The position numbers and the translations under genes were made by a program. Below, in pieces: positions 20,501 through 31,407 of a DNA stretch of 64,000 nt. The DNA comes from Ectobius pallidus (Eukaryota > Arthropoda > Insecta > Blattodea > Ectobiidae). Where the stretch lies: positions 8,820,366 to 8,884,365 of the forward strand of contig CAXKWD010000011.1 in NCBI GenBank assembly GCA_964059195.1, read 5' to 3'. Under the pieces are notes generated by a model, which saw only the letters and a program-made list of their open reading frames with translations, was not told where the DNA came from and did not search any database. Each line of letters opens with the position of its first letter. The first letter of the stretch is position 1.

Positions 20501-22114
20501 CACTACATTATTAGCCTAAGCCAGGGATGGCCAGCTGGCGGCCCACCGGCTTCATTCGGCCCTCGACCTCATTCTATATAGCCTGCGACAAAGCCAATTA
20601 ATAACATTTAAAATATTTATCGTTTTATATTATGGATAGTTTTGGCCACAGATATTCTGATGCTTTTATGTTCCAAACTACATTCTTTGAGTAAAAGATA
20701 ACAGTTAAACACAAAATCTAAACTACCTTACAAAGATCATCCCATATTCAATTAAAATAATGTAGGGTCCTGTCCTAAACACTAAAAGTGTTTTATCCAC
20801 TACTATAAATCAGTGACATTGTTTTATATTATGTTTTAAAAGATCATCCCATTTATGCAAAACTGACATTTGATACATTTTGTAAATTAGTGGGATAAAG
20901 GCATACTAACAGCAATTTCCCATGCGCATTGGTTGAAACATGTTAAAAATATAAAAAACATCACTTTACTCATCCTTACCGTGACGTGTGTAGGCTTCAC
21001 ATTGACATCAAAATACTTCCAATCAATGGTTCGGGATTGAATGGGCATGTTAAAGCACTTGGGACACTGGCAGTTGTCTCGTAGCCATGGGCTCGGGTAA
21101 TGGTGTTGTTCTCCATTCTGTATTCCAATAGTAATCATGCTTCCATTCACATCTCTTACAGCATTCACCAGAATTTCCTATCAAAGTATGAGTCAGGATT
21201 ATAGTACTGGTCTATTGATTAGTAAAATTTCACATATTTTGTATTGCATTAAAATGTGCCAGTATGCTAACTAAAAAGACACAGTAAATTAATAATTATT
21301 ATGAAACAAGTGGTGAAAAGGAGATTTTATTTTGCGAGTAGGTTTGTTGTAAAATGAGTCTATAACTTTTATTACAAGAACAACTACATGAAAGAAAACA
21401 GAGGTAGGATTAAGAGTGGCCAAAACTGCTTTCAGCAAAAGGAGGACTGTACTGGAGGACTTGCAGCTAAGGAAGAAGCTTATGATATGCTATGTACGGA
21501 GTGTTTGTTTATATGAAGCTGAAACATGATTATTGGAGAAAATGGAAAGGAAATTGTTTATATGAAGCTGAAACGTGGACATTGAAGAAAATGGAAAGGA
21601 AATATTCAGAGAGCTTTGAGACGTGACACTGGAAGAAAATGGAGAAGGTTCAGTGGATAGACAGAATAGCAAATGAAAATGTTTTAAGTAGAGTGAATGA
21701 AGAGAGATGTATCTTGGTAGTTGTAAGGGGGAAAAAACTAACTGATTAGGGCACATCAGAGACAGAGATGACTTCTGCTGGATGAAATTGAAGGAAAAAT
21801 AAAAGGAACAATAAAATTTGGTAGTAGGTGAATTGAGATACTGGATGACATCAAGAAGAAAAGAAGCTATTGACTTCACTTCATCACTTCGTTTTAATTT
21901 GTTTTAAGCTATTGAGAGTTAAAAGATGCAGCAGAAGATGGAAGGAGTTAGAGCGTGCTCTTACCTTGTCTTCCTTTTCCTTTGGTTTTGCAGCAGTATC
22001 CAAGTGTAGAGATCTCATAGCCGATGTTACAAGAGGAAGTTGTTGTATCTGCTTGCTTGCTTTCAGACTGCCAAACTTGATGGCTGTCATTGTCAGGTTA
22101 CGCAGGCTCTGCAT
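12433..22114 (-). CDS. BBOX1: Gamma-butyrobetaine dioxygenase-like enzyme, complete
   Basis: Fe(II)/2-oxoglutarate dioxygenase of the family that hydroxylates gamma-butyrobetaine to L-carnitine. Eight coding exons in order: 22114-21965, 21177-20980, 19216-19014, 17318-17184, 15317-15212, 15129-14927, 14323-14157, 12605-12433. All have GT/AG sites and the phases close to 1335 bases, 444 residues plus stop. Residues 1-50 are K/R/S/T-rich with few acids, like a mitochondrial presequence. An N-terminal zinc-type motif follows (LRDNCQCPKCF, C86, C88, C91). The iron ligands are H253 and D255 (MHTDMP) and H400 (RLLHGRKGY). The C-terminal SRIRVLR is typical. Zinc motif and C-terminus favour BBOX over trimethyllysine dioxygenase; insects have paralogues, so the exact substrate is inferred. 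The introns hold hAT, piggyBac-like and palindromic elements. Confidence 0.92.
12720..13500. other. Dioxygenase intron 7, AT-rich, possible decayed hAT MITE
   Basis: From about 13073 to 13460 the text (ttagggctcggaag..., many aaaatgac/aaaatgc phrases) resembles the aaaatgac-rich hAT MITEs of this window, but no paired termini could be fixed. Nothing else is seen. Confidence 0.35.
13517..13736. repeat. Near-perfect palindrome with paired hammerhead-like cores
   Basis: Arms of about 100 bases (13517-13616 and 13634-13736) are almost perfect complements. Plus strand: CUGAGGA at 13642-13648, a GAAUG/CAUUC stem (13650-13654 with 13662-13666), and GAAA at 13667-13670 followed by CUGCAGUC. The mirror arm gives the same core on the minus strand. 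There is one extra U between box and stem. It lies in dioxygenase intron 7. Confidence 0.75.
14157..14323 (-). CDS. BBOX1: Dioxygenase exon 7
   Basis: Acceptor tgttttccag, donor CAAG|GTAAAT. Encodes LNDWDGNFLRVDYSQQQRD through NTVYFKLKQ, the part of the jelly-roll between the HxD motif and the distal histidine. Confidence 0.9.
14459..14526. repeat. (ATT)n microsatellite
   Basis: About 20 ATT/TTA units with few interruptions, in dioxygenase intron 6. The tyrosine-rich ORF over it is an artefact. Confidence 0.95.
14651..14700. mobile_element. Possible single terminus of a pogo-type element
   Basis: aggggagattggggacactt resembles the terminus of the element at 33895 (gggtcaatcggggctaatat) in layout. 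No second terminus was found, so the call is weak. Confidence 0.25.
14927..15129 (-). CDS. BBOX1: Dioxygenase exon 6
   Basis: Acceptor tattttcttgcag, donor ATACT|GTAAGT. Encodes LNLLHCLVQTETLGGESQ through FSLYRSPVI, the conserved stretch after the HxD ligands (GGES, D-A-F). Confidence 0.92.
15212..15317 (-). CDS. BBOX1: Dioxygenase exon 5 with HxD iron ligands
   Basis: Acceptor taatatttcag, donor CCAGGA|GTAAGT. Encodes GEEYMVKNQPGTTNLAYTSG and then MHTDMPYYHYKPG with H253 and D255. Confidence 0.93.
15480..16431 (+). mobile_element. piggyBac-like element remnant
   Basis: Both ends sit at TTAA (15480-15483 and 16428-16431), the piggyBac target. The inner termini are related as inverted repeats (AACATCGGTCTGTGAGACC at the left against AGTCTCTCAGACTGAACGTT at the right). 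Inside, around 15800-16200, a plus-strand broken frame is acidic (DTDPDYIIYEEEQ, SSDDEDELLE), like the N-terminus of piggyBac transposases. The catalytic DDD core is missing. It lies in dioxygenase intron 4. Confidence 0.55.
16567..16836. mobile_element. hAT MITE with 8-bp target duplication
   Basis: Termini cagcgtttctcaacct and aggttgagaaacgctg are exact complements, flanked by CATTAGTT at 16559-16566 and 16837-16844. It is 270 bases, non-coding, and looks recent because the duplication is intact. Confidence 0.9.
17184..17318 (-). CDS. BBOX1: Dioxygenase exon 4
   Basis: Acceptor gtgcttgacag, donor TACGG|GTAATA. Encodes DATLLDWLESIATYGIAVIE and then QLRRVAHRVAFIKKTHYG, the start of the catalytic jelly-roll. 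Confidence 0.92.
17394..18111. mobile_element. hAT MITE, copy 2
   Basis: Begins cagggactggattctgatga, ends tagaatccgggccctg, flanked by ATTATAAT at 17386-17393 and 18112-18119. Closely similar to 6076-6825 throughout. It lies in dioxygenase intron 3. Confidence 0.9.
19014..19216 (-). CDS. BBOX1: Dioxygenase exon 3
   Basis: Acceptor gtatgttcccag, donor AGCAA|GTACGG. Encodes AEGNTLKLVWNDGHESDFHV, then NWLLERSF and FNDILKKYDFHDVLSK. The donor choice is fixed by the phase of exon 4, which completes the split Lys codon. Confidence 0.9.
19260..19762. mobile_element. hAT MITE (CAGTGATGGGAAGTA type)
   Basis: Left end cagtgatgggaagtaa, right end tacttttcccatcactg, flanked by ACAATATA at 19252-19259 and 19763-19770. 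The interior repeats the aagtaat/attactt motif. It is non-coding and sits in dioxygenase intron 2, next to exon 3. Confidence 0.88.
19773..19922. repeat. Palindrome with hammerhead-like core
   Basis: Arms gaacatgtttcaaaagctgt and acagctcttgaaacatgttc. Plus strand: CUGAGGA at 19876-19882, a GAGC/GCUC stem (19886-19889 with 19894-19897), and GAAAC from 19900. The minus arm has the same boxes, less well conserved. It directly follows the hAT duplication. Confidence 0.65.
20110..20512. repeat. 400-base palindrome with hammerhead-like core
   Basis: Long arms (tcctacgagggatttgtatg... at the left; ...catttta-atgagggaatagg at the right) with about 140 bases each and a short centre. Plus strand: CUGAAGA at 20313-20319, a GGCU/AGCC stem-loop and GAAA at 20333-20336. 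It shares sequence with 7520-7770. It lies in dioxygenase intron 2. Confidence 0.7.
20522..20840. mobile_element. Possible hAT-type fragment
   Basis: Starts cagggatggccagctggcgg, a terminus style common to hAT elements, but no matching right end was found. Confidence 0.35.
20980..21177 (-). CDS. BBOX1: Dioxygenase exon 2 with zinc-type motif
   Basis: Acceptor actttgatag, donor ACG|GTAAGG, 66 codons in phase 0. Encodes EILVNAVRDVNGSMITIG and WLRDNCQCPKCFN (C86, C88, C91). Confidence 0.93.
21370..21870 (+). pseudogene. LINE reverse-transcriptase C-terminal relic
   Basis: Plus-strand blocks of the classic tail of non-LTR retrotransposon ORF2, spread over three frames: AKTAFSKRRTLLEDLQLRKK, YVRSVCLYEAETWT, KMERKY-SFE, WRRMEKVQWIDRI and NWLGHIRDRD. 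A 50-base piece (tgtttatatgaagctgaaac) is duplicated at 21507-21575. The element is dead. Confidence 0.75.
21965..22114 (-). CDS. BBOX1: Dioxygenase exon 1, presequence-like N-terminus
   Basis: ATG at 22112-22114, donor GACAAG|GTAAGA, exactly 50 codons. The start was chosen as the first ATG after a likely acceptor (ttattcag|GTGAG, exon upper edge about 22133). The longer upstream frame has no ATG. A 5'UTR exon further upstream is expected but not seen. Confidence 0.8.
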
Positions 22115-22177
22115 TCTTACTGGCTCACCTGAATAACCATCTACATAAGATACTTGATTCTTTCTTTCAGGGTTCAA

Positions 22178-22204
<27 letters not shown>

Positions 22205-22212
<8 letters not shown>

Positions 22213-23600
22213 GTTAAATGATGTTGAGAATTTTGGTTTTGGTGCAGTACTGTGACCATACGACCATACAGTTTCATCCTCTCCCCTCCAAACCAGTGTC
22301 AAAATTTATGTGTGACCAGTGCTGTAGCCGCAAAATTTCCATTGGGTATTTCCTCAAGTTTATGGAAGCTTTTATTAGAGGTCATGTTTTTATTGAATTT
22401 TGGAACTGCACACAGGAGCAATTATAGTGGAACATGGATAATTCAATGGTGAAGGAACCAATAAAAAATCATATTATTCACAGTTTTTAGTTAGAAAAGT
22501 TTTAAGTTTAGTATAGGGATGTCAAGGGATCATGCTATAAGTTTGAAGTATTCACGATTTGAAATTTTAAAAATTCTAAATAATCAAGCAATCAATGACA
22601 TTAACGTAAAATATTTTCAAACAAAGTAATATATTAACCATCATTCATATTAGATATTAAGCATTTTCTGGGCTGTAAAACTATCCATGACATTTTACCA
22701 TTTAAATATCGTTATCCTTTTATGACTAAGAATTGTCATTACTTACATCTGTCACCAATATGAGTTGGAAACAAACAAAAAAAGTGTCTTGTTGACAAGT
22801 GTATAACTTGTTGATAAGTCATCCACCTCTGACCTTAAAAATATTATAATGATAGGACAAAGTCCTTTGTTGAGGATTAATATCACGTACTTGTACTTTT
22901 ATTGGCCCTGCTTATTCTGATGATCATTAGGACTGTCCCAGCTACTGGTGAAAAATAGAACCTTGAGGGATTCTGTGCATAAATGGTACTATACCATATT
23001 ACATTTACAACAAATTGCTGGGTGGAATATAATCCAGTCCTTGAATGCCGGAACATTGTAATATCATGATTTACACAAATAAAAACTTTTTGGGGGATAT
23101 TCCACTAAAGATAAAACTTCCTTTCCAGCAGCCAATTTGCAATTTTGACAAAATTTGATGCTTTTCTAGGAAAAGAAATAATCTACTGAGCAAGTGGGTA
23201 GTAATGATTTATAATATGGGTCTTTACTTTTCAATGTCTAATTTTTTTTTCCTTTTTTAAGTTAGCTGTATCTTGGCTATCTTGAGATTGTTTGCAATGA
23301 GCCCTAACTCCAGAGATAAGTGAGTTACAGATATTGCCTAATTTAACAGTAACAGTGGAATGCCAACAGTGCCATGGGATCATTTTCCGATCATTGTATC
23401 CAAGCAGTTGGTGGACAACAGAAAATACTATTATTCCTACAGATTTTATCTCATAATCTCCTTTTATAAAATTACAGAGATCACTTAATTTTTTGTATTT
23501 ATTGTATGATTTTATTCAGGCAGTGATTGAAATATTGGTTTTGGTACTTTTAGATTGGCATTACACTTCACTTGATGCCAGCAAGATATTCAAAATCATT
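22205..23600. other. Intergenic, nothing recognised
   Basis: Poly(T) of about 29 bases at 22175-22203, then AT-rich sequence without gene, RNA or paired termini. Confidence 0.5.
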
Positions 23601-24047
23601 AAGTTCAATTGATCCTGTATGTCGTGGGCTTACAAGGAAAAAGTATTAACTCCAAAAAAGTTGTTTGGAGAAAAATCAATTTTAAAGTTTGAATGTATAT
23701 GAAATCTCAGGTTATGAATTAAACTACCTGTAAATTTTGTAATTAAATAACACATATATTGGTTACATTTTAACACATTTATGTTCCCTTAATTCTTGTA
23801 GGGCCTAACTTAATGAAATAGTATGATTTCAGGGAAAGGGTATTAAGTCCAATCATGCAAAAAAAAAAAGTTATTACTGGTAGGAATTACAACAAATTAG
23901 TGTTATATATAGATGGAAACAAACGTAGCACCTCCAAATTGTTAATTAAATTCTTTTTAAAGTGTGTAATTATGGTTTTACTTTTCAGAAGCTGCATGAA
24001 TACTGTCCACTATCATCTTCAGGCTCATCACTTGCACCATCTTCCAC

Positions 24048-24439
24048 CATAGGCGTACCGAGGGGGGGGGTTTTGGGGGTTTGAACCCCCCCCCCCCCCA
24101 TTGATTAAAAAAAGCAAAATTGAATAATTTTTTTAAGTCTGCCCATAAATTACTTAATACAAGTATAAAGCGTGGGAAGCTTAAAACTCGTTATTTTGCG
24201 TCTTAATTTTTAAAATTTTCCGGGGGAGGACCCCGGAAGCTTAAAACTCGTTATTTTGCGTCTTGATTTTTAAAATTTTCCGGGGGACCACCCCGGAAGC
24301 TTAAAACTCGTTATTTTGCATCTTCATTTTTAAAATTTTCCGGGGGAGGACCCCCCTCTCCCTGGGGGGTATTCCAATCCCCCAGACCCGCGGATGTTAT
24401 AACCCCCCCCCCCATTTGGTCGGCCTGGTTACGCCTATG
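24048..24439. mobile_element. MITE with G/C runs and 60-bp tandem repeats, 8-bp duplication
   Basis: Ends cataggcgta and tacgcctatg, flanked by TCTTCCAC at 24040-24047 and 24440-24447. Within it are long G and C runs that can pair, and three 60-base direct repeats starting ttaaaactcg at 24181, 24241 and 24301. The 8-bp duplication suggests a hAT-class transposase. Confidence 0.85.
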
Positions 24440-24559
24440 TCTTCCACAGCAGGTTCTGTAATCAGTGCTTGATAATCAACATAATCTAAACTACTAAACT
24501 CTGTTGCGCTTCATCCCTCAAGGAACTAGGCCTACCACCCAACCACTGCATCATCTACC

Positions 24560-24803
24560 ATAGGCAGGTGGCAGGATTGTGGGCATGTGGTCAGCATGCT
24601 GACACCCACAGTTGTTAATGGTGGTTTCCATGACTGGAGCCACTACTTTTCTATCAAGTAGCTCCTCAGTTTGAATCACGAGGCTGAGTGCACCCTGTTC
24701 CAGACCTCCCTACCTCAGAAAAATCAGAGGAGGTATCAGGGATCGAACCAGGACCTACTTATCTGTAGTTAGCGACGCTAACCACAAGACCATGCAGGCG
24801 GTC
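24560..24803 (-). mobile_element. tRNA-derived SINE
   Basis: On the minus strand it starts near 24803 with gaccgcctgcatggtcttgt, an A-box-like stretch (tggtcttgtggttagcg), then the B box ggttcgatccc near 24745, then an unrelated body. A fragment of its tail is found inverted at 25249-25305 (catgctgaccacatgcct). Confidence 0.7.
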
Positions 24804-25309
24804 AATCAACATGATCAGTTACCGAATTAAATCATTCTGCCTGTAGAGATATGTTATATTTGATATTTAGGTACACCGGCAAAAGGTATGAAGTGGACTT
24901 AATTCTTTTTTCCTGAAAACATTCTGTATGTAATGGACTTAATAGTTTGTGACAGTTTCTTTGCTCAGGAACTATAAGGGTTAGGATTTGGTTCGTTTTC
25001 CCTGTGCATAGAGCACAATCTGTCGTACTTATTACCAATAATAACTCATTTTTGCATTTTTGAAGTTAATACCTTTTCCTTGTAAGCCCACAATATCATC
25101 AGTTCTGCTACTATGATGTTCAAGAAATTTTCATTTGATTATCAATATTTTCGTTATCACTAGCCACAATAAGAACTGGATGAATATACTGAGTAAAATA
25201 CAATCTTCATCAACAAGATAGGCATTTTTATCCTGCTTTAATCAATGTTTAGGGTGTTGGCATGCTGACCACATGCCTCCCAATCCTGCTATCTGCCTTA
25301 TTTCATCCT

Positions 25310-26510
25310 TTGAACATGTACATGTTATGGGACATGCTAATTATACAAATTTATACAAAGTATAGTTTTTACAGTTTGCAAATAACTTTCACAAAAGAAA
25401 AAAAGAAAAGAAAACACATAAAGAACTTATAATATAACCGTGGCATTTTTCTACATACCTACCTATTTAATCATATTTAGAAAAGAAAACACACTGTACT
25501 CTAAGCTATATATTAATTCCATATGGAAAAAGAATGTGATAGTACACTACTGGTAGTAAGTTATGCATAAGTTTGCTGTGTCCCAAGAGATATTGTACAC
25601 AGTCACAAGTACCGTAAGTTAAAGTTTCCAAAATAAAATTCATTTATTGGTATTTAGCCTGGTCAGCTATTATGAATAATACGAGTACATTTAAATGTAC
25701 ATGAATAAAATGTTATCCAAAATATATTAATATTATAAATTTATATACTCACACTTCTCTAAGATGAATATATATCCCAGTGTAGCACTGAGTGAACTGA
25801 ACAGAACTCAAGAAGGACTAGCATGTCAGATGGGAAGCCTTTTATGTTATCAAGACTCTGTATTTCTAGTTCAAAGGTTCCTCCACTTTTCAGAAGGTCA
25901 ATGAAATATCCGTGAATAATCCAAAAAGTGGCATAAGTTACAGATGATTTGACAAATTCAAATTTTGTTGACTCATTTCAGGAAGTGATAAAAATGTAAT
26001 ATTGACAAGTAGGCTAATCTATTTTAGCAACAAGAAGAACTGGTATAAGATTTCTCGGTTCTGTTCAACGCAACAATTCTACAATTTTAAAATAAGGTTT
26101 GCTTTATTTTTCATATGTTGATGTCCTATTTGACTACCGGTACAGTATTTGTTTTTCCTTTCTCAACAATGATAGTTTGCCCATATCAATAGAATCCTAA
26201 AAGTGACATTCTTCTTGCAATATTATTTAGATCTACACATTACTAGTCCTAATACTGTATTTTTCCTTATATTTGTATTTACATATTAGTATCTAACATC
26301 ATGTCTTTGAAATAAAGTGAATCTTTAAATGCAGGGACATTTTACAATGCATGACATATACAAACTAACAAAATTACATATTCCAACAGTAATATAACCC
26401 TATTCACTTCCTTAAAATCACTAAGTTGTTTCAATTCTGGTGGTGAATATGTTGAAAAGTAGCTGAACACTGGCTGTGTCTTTTGCAATAAAAATTTCCT
26501 TGTAATTGTG
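25310..26510. other. Intergenic, nothing recognised
   Basis: AT-rich sequence without recognisable genes or termini. Confidence 0.5.
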
Positions 26511-26844
26511 TTTTGTTTCTATAAATGGCCCCAGGGAAACTTACTTTATGGATGCGCCTCATATTATGAGAGATATGGTGATTGTGTTTCATCCTTTAAG
26601 ATAAGCATCTCTCAAAGTTTCGTTTAAATTCCCGGAAGAAATAATGCTTCTTGCTACGGCCTCAAGAGCACAGCAGTTATAACTTCTACTGCAACAATGA
26701 ACAGGCACAACGTATGCATTTGGGGAACTGAAAATCTCCATTCCATAGTGCAGCACATTTGTTACCTTCCGAAACTGAATCTTTTCTGTGCGATATCAAG
26801 ATTTTAAATTTATGGTCTCTTCTTCTTCATTGAAAAATCCATTA

Positions 26845-27262
26845 CAGGGCACATCTACCTGAATGTGCTGGAGAATTGGGTCATGCCACAGTCAAAGACC
26901 AATAATGTAAACTTTATCTACCAACAAGATGGTGCTCCACCTCATTTCAGTCATGATGTTTGTGACTCCCTGAACACCATACCTCAAAACTGAAGGACTG
27001 GTCATACCAGGAATGAAGATAACTCACTCATGTCATGGCCTCCATGTTCTCCTGACCTAACTCCTTGTGACTTTTTTGTATGGGGTTATGTGAAAGACGC
27101 AGTTTTCAATGCCACAGATGATCTGCCAGGACCGCAGGCCCACATCATCAATGCCATTGGTCAAATTGACTGAGACATACTAAGTCGAGTGTGGGATGAA
27201 GTTGACTGCAAAATGAATGTGTGCCAAGTCACTCATGGTGCACATATTGAGCACTTGTAAAC
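26845..27262 (+). pseudogene. Mariner/Tc1-superfamily transposase relic
   Basis: Plus-strand frame with QQDGAPPHFSHDV, then WPPCSPDLTPCDFFVWGYVKD, RVWDEVDCKMNVCQ and GAHIEHL. Stops interrupt it (tga near 26991 and 27169). This is the C-terminal half of a DDE transposase of the mariner/Tc1 group common in insects. Confidence 0.85.
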
Positions 27263-27337
27263 CCTGTAAAAAAAATTATTAATTCTTATATTTGACTATA
27301 CAGTTTTGTAACAATAAGTCATTTAATAAAAGTTAGT

Positions 27338-27478
27338 TGTTAAATTTTCACTTGACAAGCAAACTTAGATTTACCTTTGGTAATCCGAATTGGTAATAGT
27401 GCGAAACGGCCGTCCGGATTACCAAAGGTAAATCTAAGTTTGCTTGTCAAGTGAAAATTTAACAACTAACTTTTGTTA
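27338..27478. repeat. Perfect palindrome
   Basis: Arms of about 60 bases, aacttagatttacctttggt-type, are near-identical complements around a short gcgaaacggccg centre. No hammerhead box is seen. Confidence 0.8.
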
Positions 27479-27559
27479 AAGCAATCAAGAATGGACACTC
27501 AAACATACAGTCATTTAATAAAGCTACAGTTATTTTTTTAATCTGCTCTAAACATTCAT

Positions 27560-28290
27560 GGACACCTGGAAAAGTTGCTTAAAGGTAAAAGCTCGTCTGG
27601 ATGGAATGAGATAAGTAATAATTAAAAAGTTGCTTTTCTGAACTTAGTAAGTAGACCTCCGTGTCATATCTGTATTCGTTCACTAGAAATTGGAATATTT
27701 TCAGAAAGACTAAAACATGCCATTGTTAAGCCTCTCTTTAAATATACCACCAAATTACAGACCTATATCGCTCCTAATTTAATTTTCAAAAGTACGTGGA
27801 AAAGCTATATTTAACCGCATAGTATAGCCTACTGTCTTAATTTGAACAATATTCTTATATCATCTCTCTTTCGTTTTAGAAATGGCATGTTCACTGAGAA
27901 TGCTATATTTAAACTCACTTGAGAAATACTGAAAGCATTAGATAAAAAGAAATATGCATTGCGAATATTCTGTGATTTAACTAGAGCATTCGACTGTATA
28001 AATCATGAACTTTTACTTGAAAAATAATTGGAACATTATGGTTTGATTAATTTATTACTAAAAAGGTTCAAATCATATCTGTCTGATAGAAATCAAAATT
28101 TTATAGTAAATGGAAACAAATCTATCCTAGGAATTGTTAAAAGTGGAAGAATCGATACTAGGATCGAAGGATGACACTAGTCTATTTGTAACAGGAAAAT
28201 CACAAGAACATTTATCAAGAGTAGGTACAAAGGCTTTTCATGAATTAATTACAGTCTCAAGCTAATTAAAAGACATTTTAATACATTGTG
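27560..28290 (+). pseudogene. Degraded LINE copy (same family as 38490-40620)
   Basis: Matches 39010-39790 with many deletions: SSSGWNE-type start, [24 protein letters not shown] and LSRVGTKAFHEL remnants, all interrupted. A further piece of the same element resumes at 29370-29470 (nNIIFLGF-like, LDWKTHVEMI). Confidence 0.8.
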
Positions 28291-28399
28291 CGTAGTAGCA
28301 TTCATTAAGATACAACTACATTGTTTATGTAACAAGTGTAGCGAGTTTCGTAATTTTCATACAAGTGTCTTATTTACCATTATAGAGAAGTCACATAGC

Positions 28400-29050
28400 C
28401 TACTGCTGTTTTTATATGACCATAATTAATTTTTTTTTATTATTATTATTACAAAATTTTCTAATTATTACAAATTACAAAAATAAAAATATAAATAATA
28501 TAATCACAATTAGTACAATTTCAAAAGAGTATTATTTGCCCCGCATGAGCATAGCTCGTGTTCGGGGTCAGTTCAGTCATACTAAAATTATATTTTTAAC
28601 ATTATATAAAAAACATACATATTATAGTTTTAGGCAAAAATAAAAATAAAAATAAATAAGATTGCTCATATGAAATAAATACATGAATAAAGATACGAAA
28701 AAATAAATTACAATAAATAACAGAGATACAAACAAAATCCCTCATGTTAAAATTTAAAAATTAACAGTTGAGAATGAATAATGGAGTAAAAGTACCATTA
28801 CAAGTTAGTTTTAATCAATTCGAGTACTTGTTTTTTAAACAATTTATTGTTTAGTGGTATCAGATTAGGGTTTCTTTTAGTAAAATTGTTGTATAGCCTT
28901 GGTCCGAAATTTATTCTAAGTTAATGTTTAAGTTTTGAGTTTTTAGATTCATCAAACAAACGAGACGGCTGACCTCAGCGAACAGCTGTTAGTAAGTTCT
29001 CGTCTTTTGCAATAATTGATAGGTGATGGTGTGCAGGGAACTGGAACTAC
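28400..29050 (-). pseudogene. LINE C-terminal fragment on the minus strand
   Basis: Minus-strand reading near 28990-28790 gives FGPRLYNNFTKRNPNLIPLN and NKLFKKQVLEL, the usual C-terminal motif of CR1/Jockey-type reverse transcriptases. It separates two blocks of the plus-strand LINE relic, so it may have inserted into it. Confidence 0.6.
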
Positions 29051-29369
29051 TTCTTGGCATTTTAACTTGAAACCACCAGACTTTAAAACACGAAATAAAC
29101 TCTCAGTTTAGTATGATATTAAAATTAATATGAACTGAATTGATTCGTGTATTTTAAATACAGATTGTTTATTATGCAGTTTGATTTGCTCCTCTCAAGA
29201 CTTCAAGATTGTTCCATGTTCAATATTATTCAATACCATGACAGTGCTATAATAGAATTCTGTATCTTAATGGATATCAATATCATACTGCTACATGTAA
29301 TAAGCGTATTATAGTATGATCAAACAAAATATATTTAGAAATTTAGAACAAAGCATAGATATATCCAAA

Positions 29370-29475
29370 ACTTTTATAATTAACTACAAAACACAAGGCA
29401 AAGAAGAAATGAACAATATAATATTTTTAGGATTCACCTAAATCTGGACTGGAAGACACACGTTGAAATGATTGA
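29370..29475 (+). pseudogene. Continuation of the 27.6 kb LINE relic
   Basis: Aligns to 39880-39975 (gaacaatataatatttttagga against agcaatgtagaatttttagg, then gactggaagacacacgttga). Confidence 0.7.
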
Positions 29476-29479
29476 TAAT

Positions 29480-31010
<1,531 letters not shown>

Positions 31011-31099
31011 AAGACCGTAACGTCAACACACTGGATACTCGCCCCCCCCCCCCCCCAATCCTACCATCTGCCTATGATAGATGGGATGTAGCGCCATGC

Positions 31100-31387
31100 A
31101 GATTTTATTTCGAGATTCTGAAGCCTATTTTACAGGCGCTCATAGGATTTCTTTCCTTACAGGCTTAGCAGGCTGTGCATGCGCCAATGCCAGTGAGCGC
31201 ACTCTAGAGTCGATGACGTTAAATTAAATATCGAGTCAGCTGAAGCTTGAAGGGTGCTTGTGATCGCTTCCTATTACTGTTGTCTTACTTATTAAATGAG
31301 AATTCAAATGGCTTTGTTGTAGCAAATTAAAAGCAGTGCTAAAATTGTATAGTTCGTGCTTACAGCTTGCCAGTACTCGTAACCACA
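31100..31387 (+). promoter_or_regulatory. Probable Csp promoter/5'UTR region
   Basis: Less AT-rich than its surroundings (gcatgcgccaatgccagtga, then gtcgatgacgtt with a TGACGT CRE half-site near 31213). It stands just before the start codon. A possible acceptor (tcgtgcttacag) lies about 26 bases upstream of the ATG, so a separate 5'UTR exon could exist further upstream. Confidence 0.35.
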
Positions 31388-31407
31388 ATGGATAGACGGA
31401 AATTGTC
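31388..31407 (+). CDS. Csp: Csp exon 1 (coding part, 20 bases)
   Basis: ATG-GAT-AGA-CGG-AAA-TTG-TC|GTAAGT. It encodes MDRRKL and two bases of Ser7. Exon 2 starts with C and completes the codon before TSGD. The fly protein has the same KLSTSGD junction, which supports this otherwise easily missed exon. Confidence 0.85.

Larger units (their letters stand above)
23628..25090. mobile_element. Possible TIR element with nested MITE and SINE
   Basis: Inverted pair: gtgggcttacaaggaaaaag near 23628 and ccttttccttgtaagcccac near 25072. Inside each end, phrases such as gtattaactcc, gtattaagtcc and tggacttaat recur like subterminal repeats. The interior holds a hAT-like MITE (24048-24439) and a SINE (24560-24803). 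No transposase is seen and no target duplication was established. Confidence 0.45.

Noticed and set aside
21884..22177. Upstream extension of the dioxygenase start to 22177
   Set aside because: The frame there opens with TTG and not ATG, and a poly(A) run on that strand precedes it; the ATG at 22114 is the first usable one.
24832..25038. 68-codon minus-strand ORF
   Set aside because: It falls in the right end of the inverted-end element and has no recognisable domain.
27338..27478. Inclusion of this palindrome in the hammerhead-like family
   Set aside because: It has long perfect arms but neither a CUGANGA-type box nor a GAAA after a short stem.
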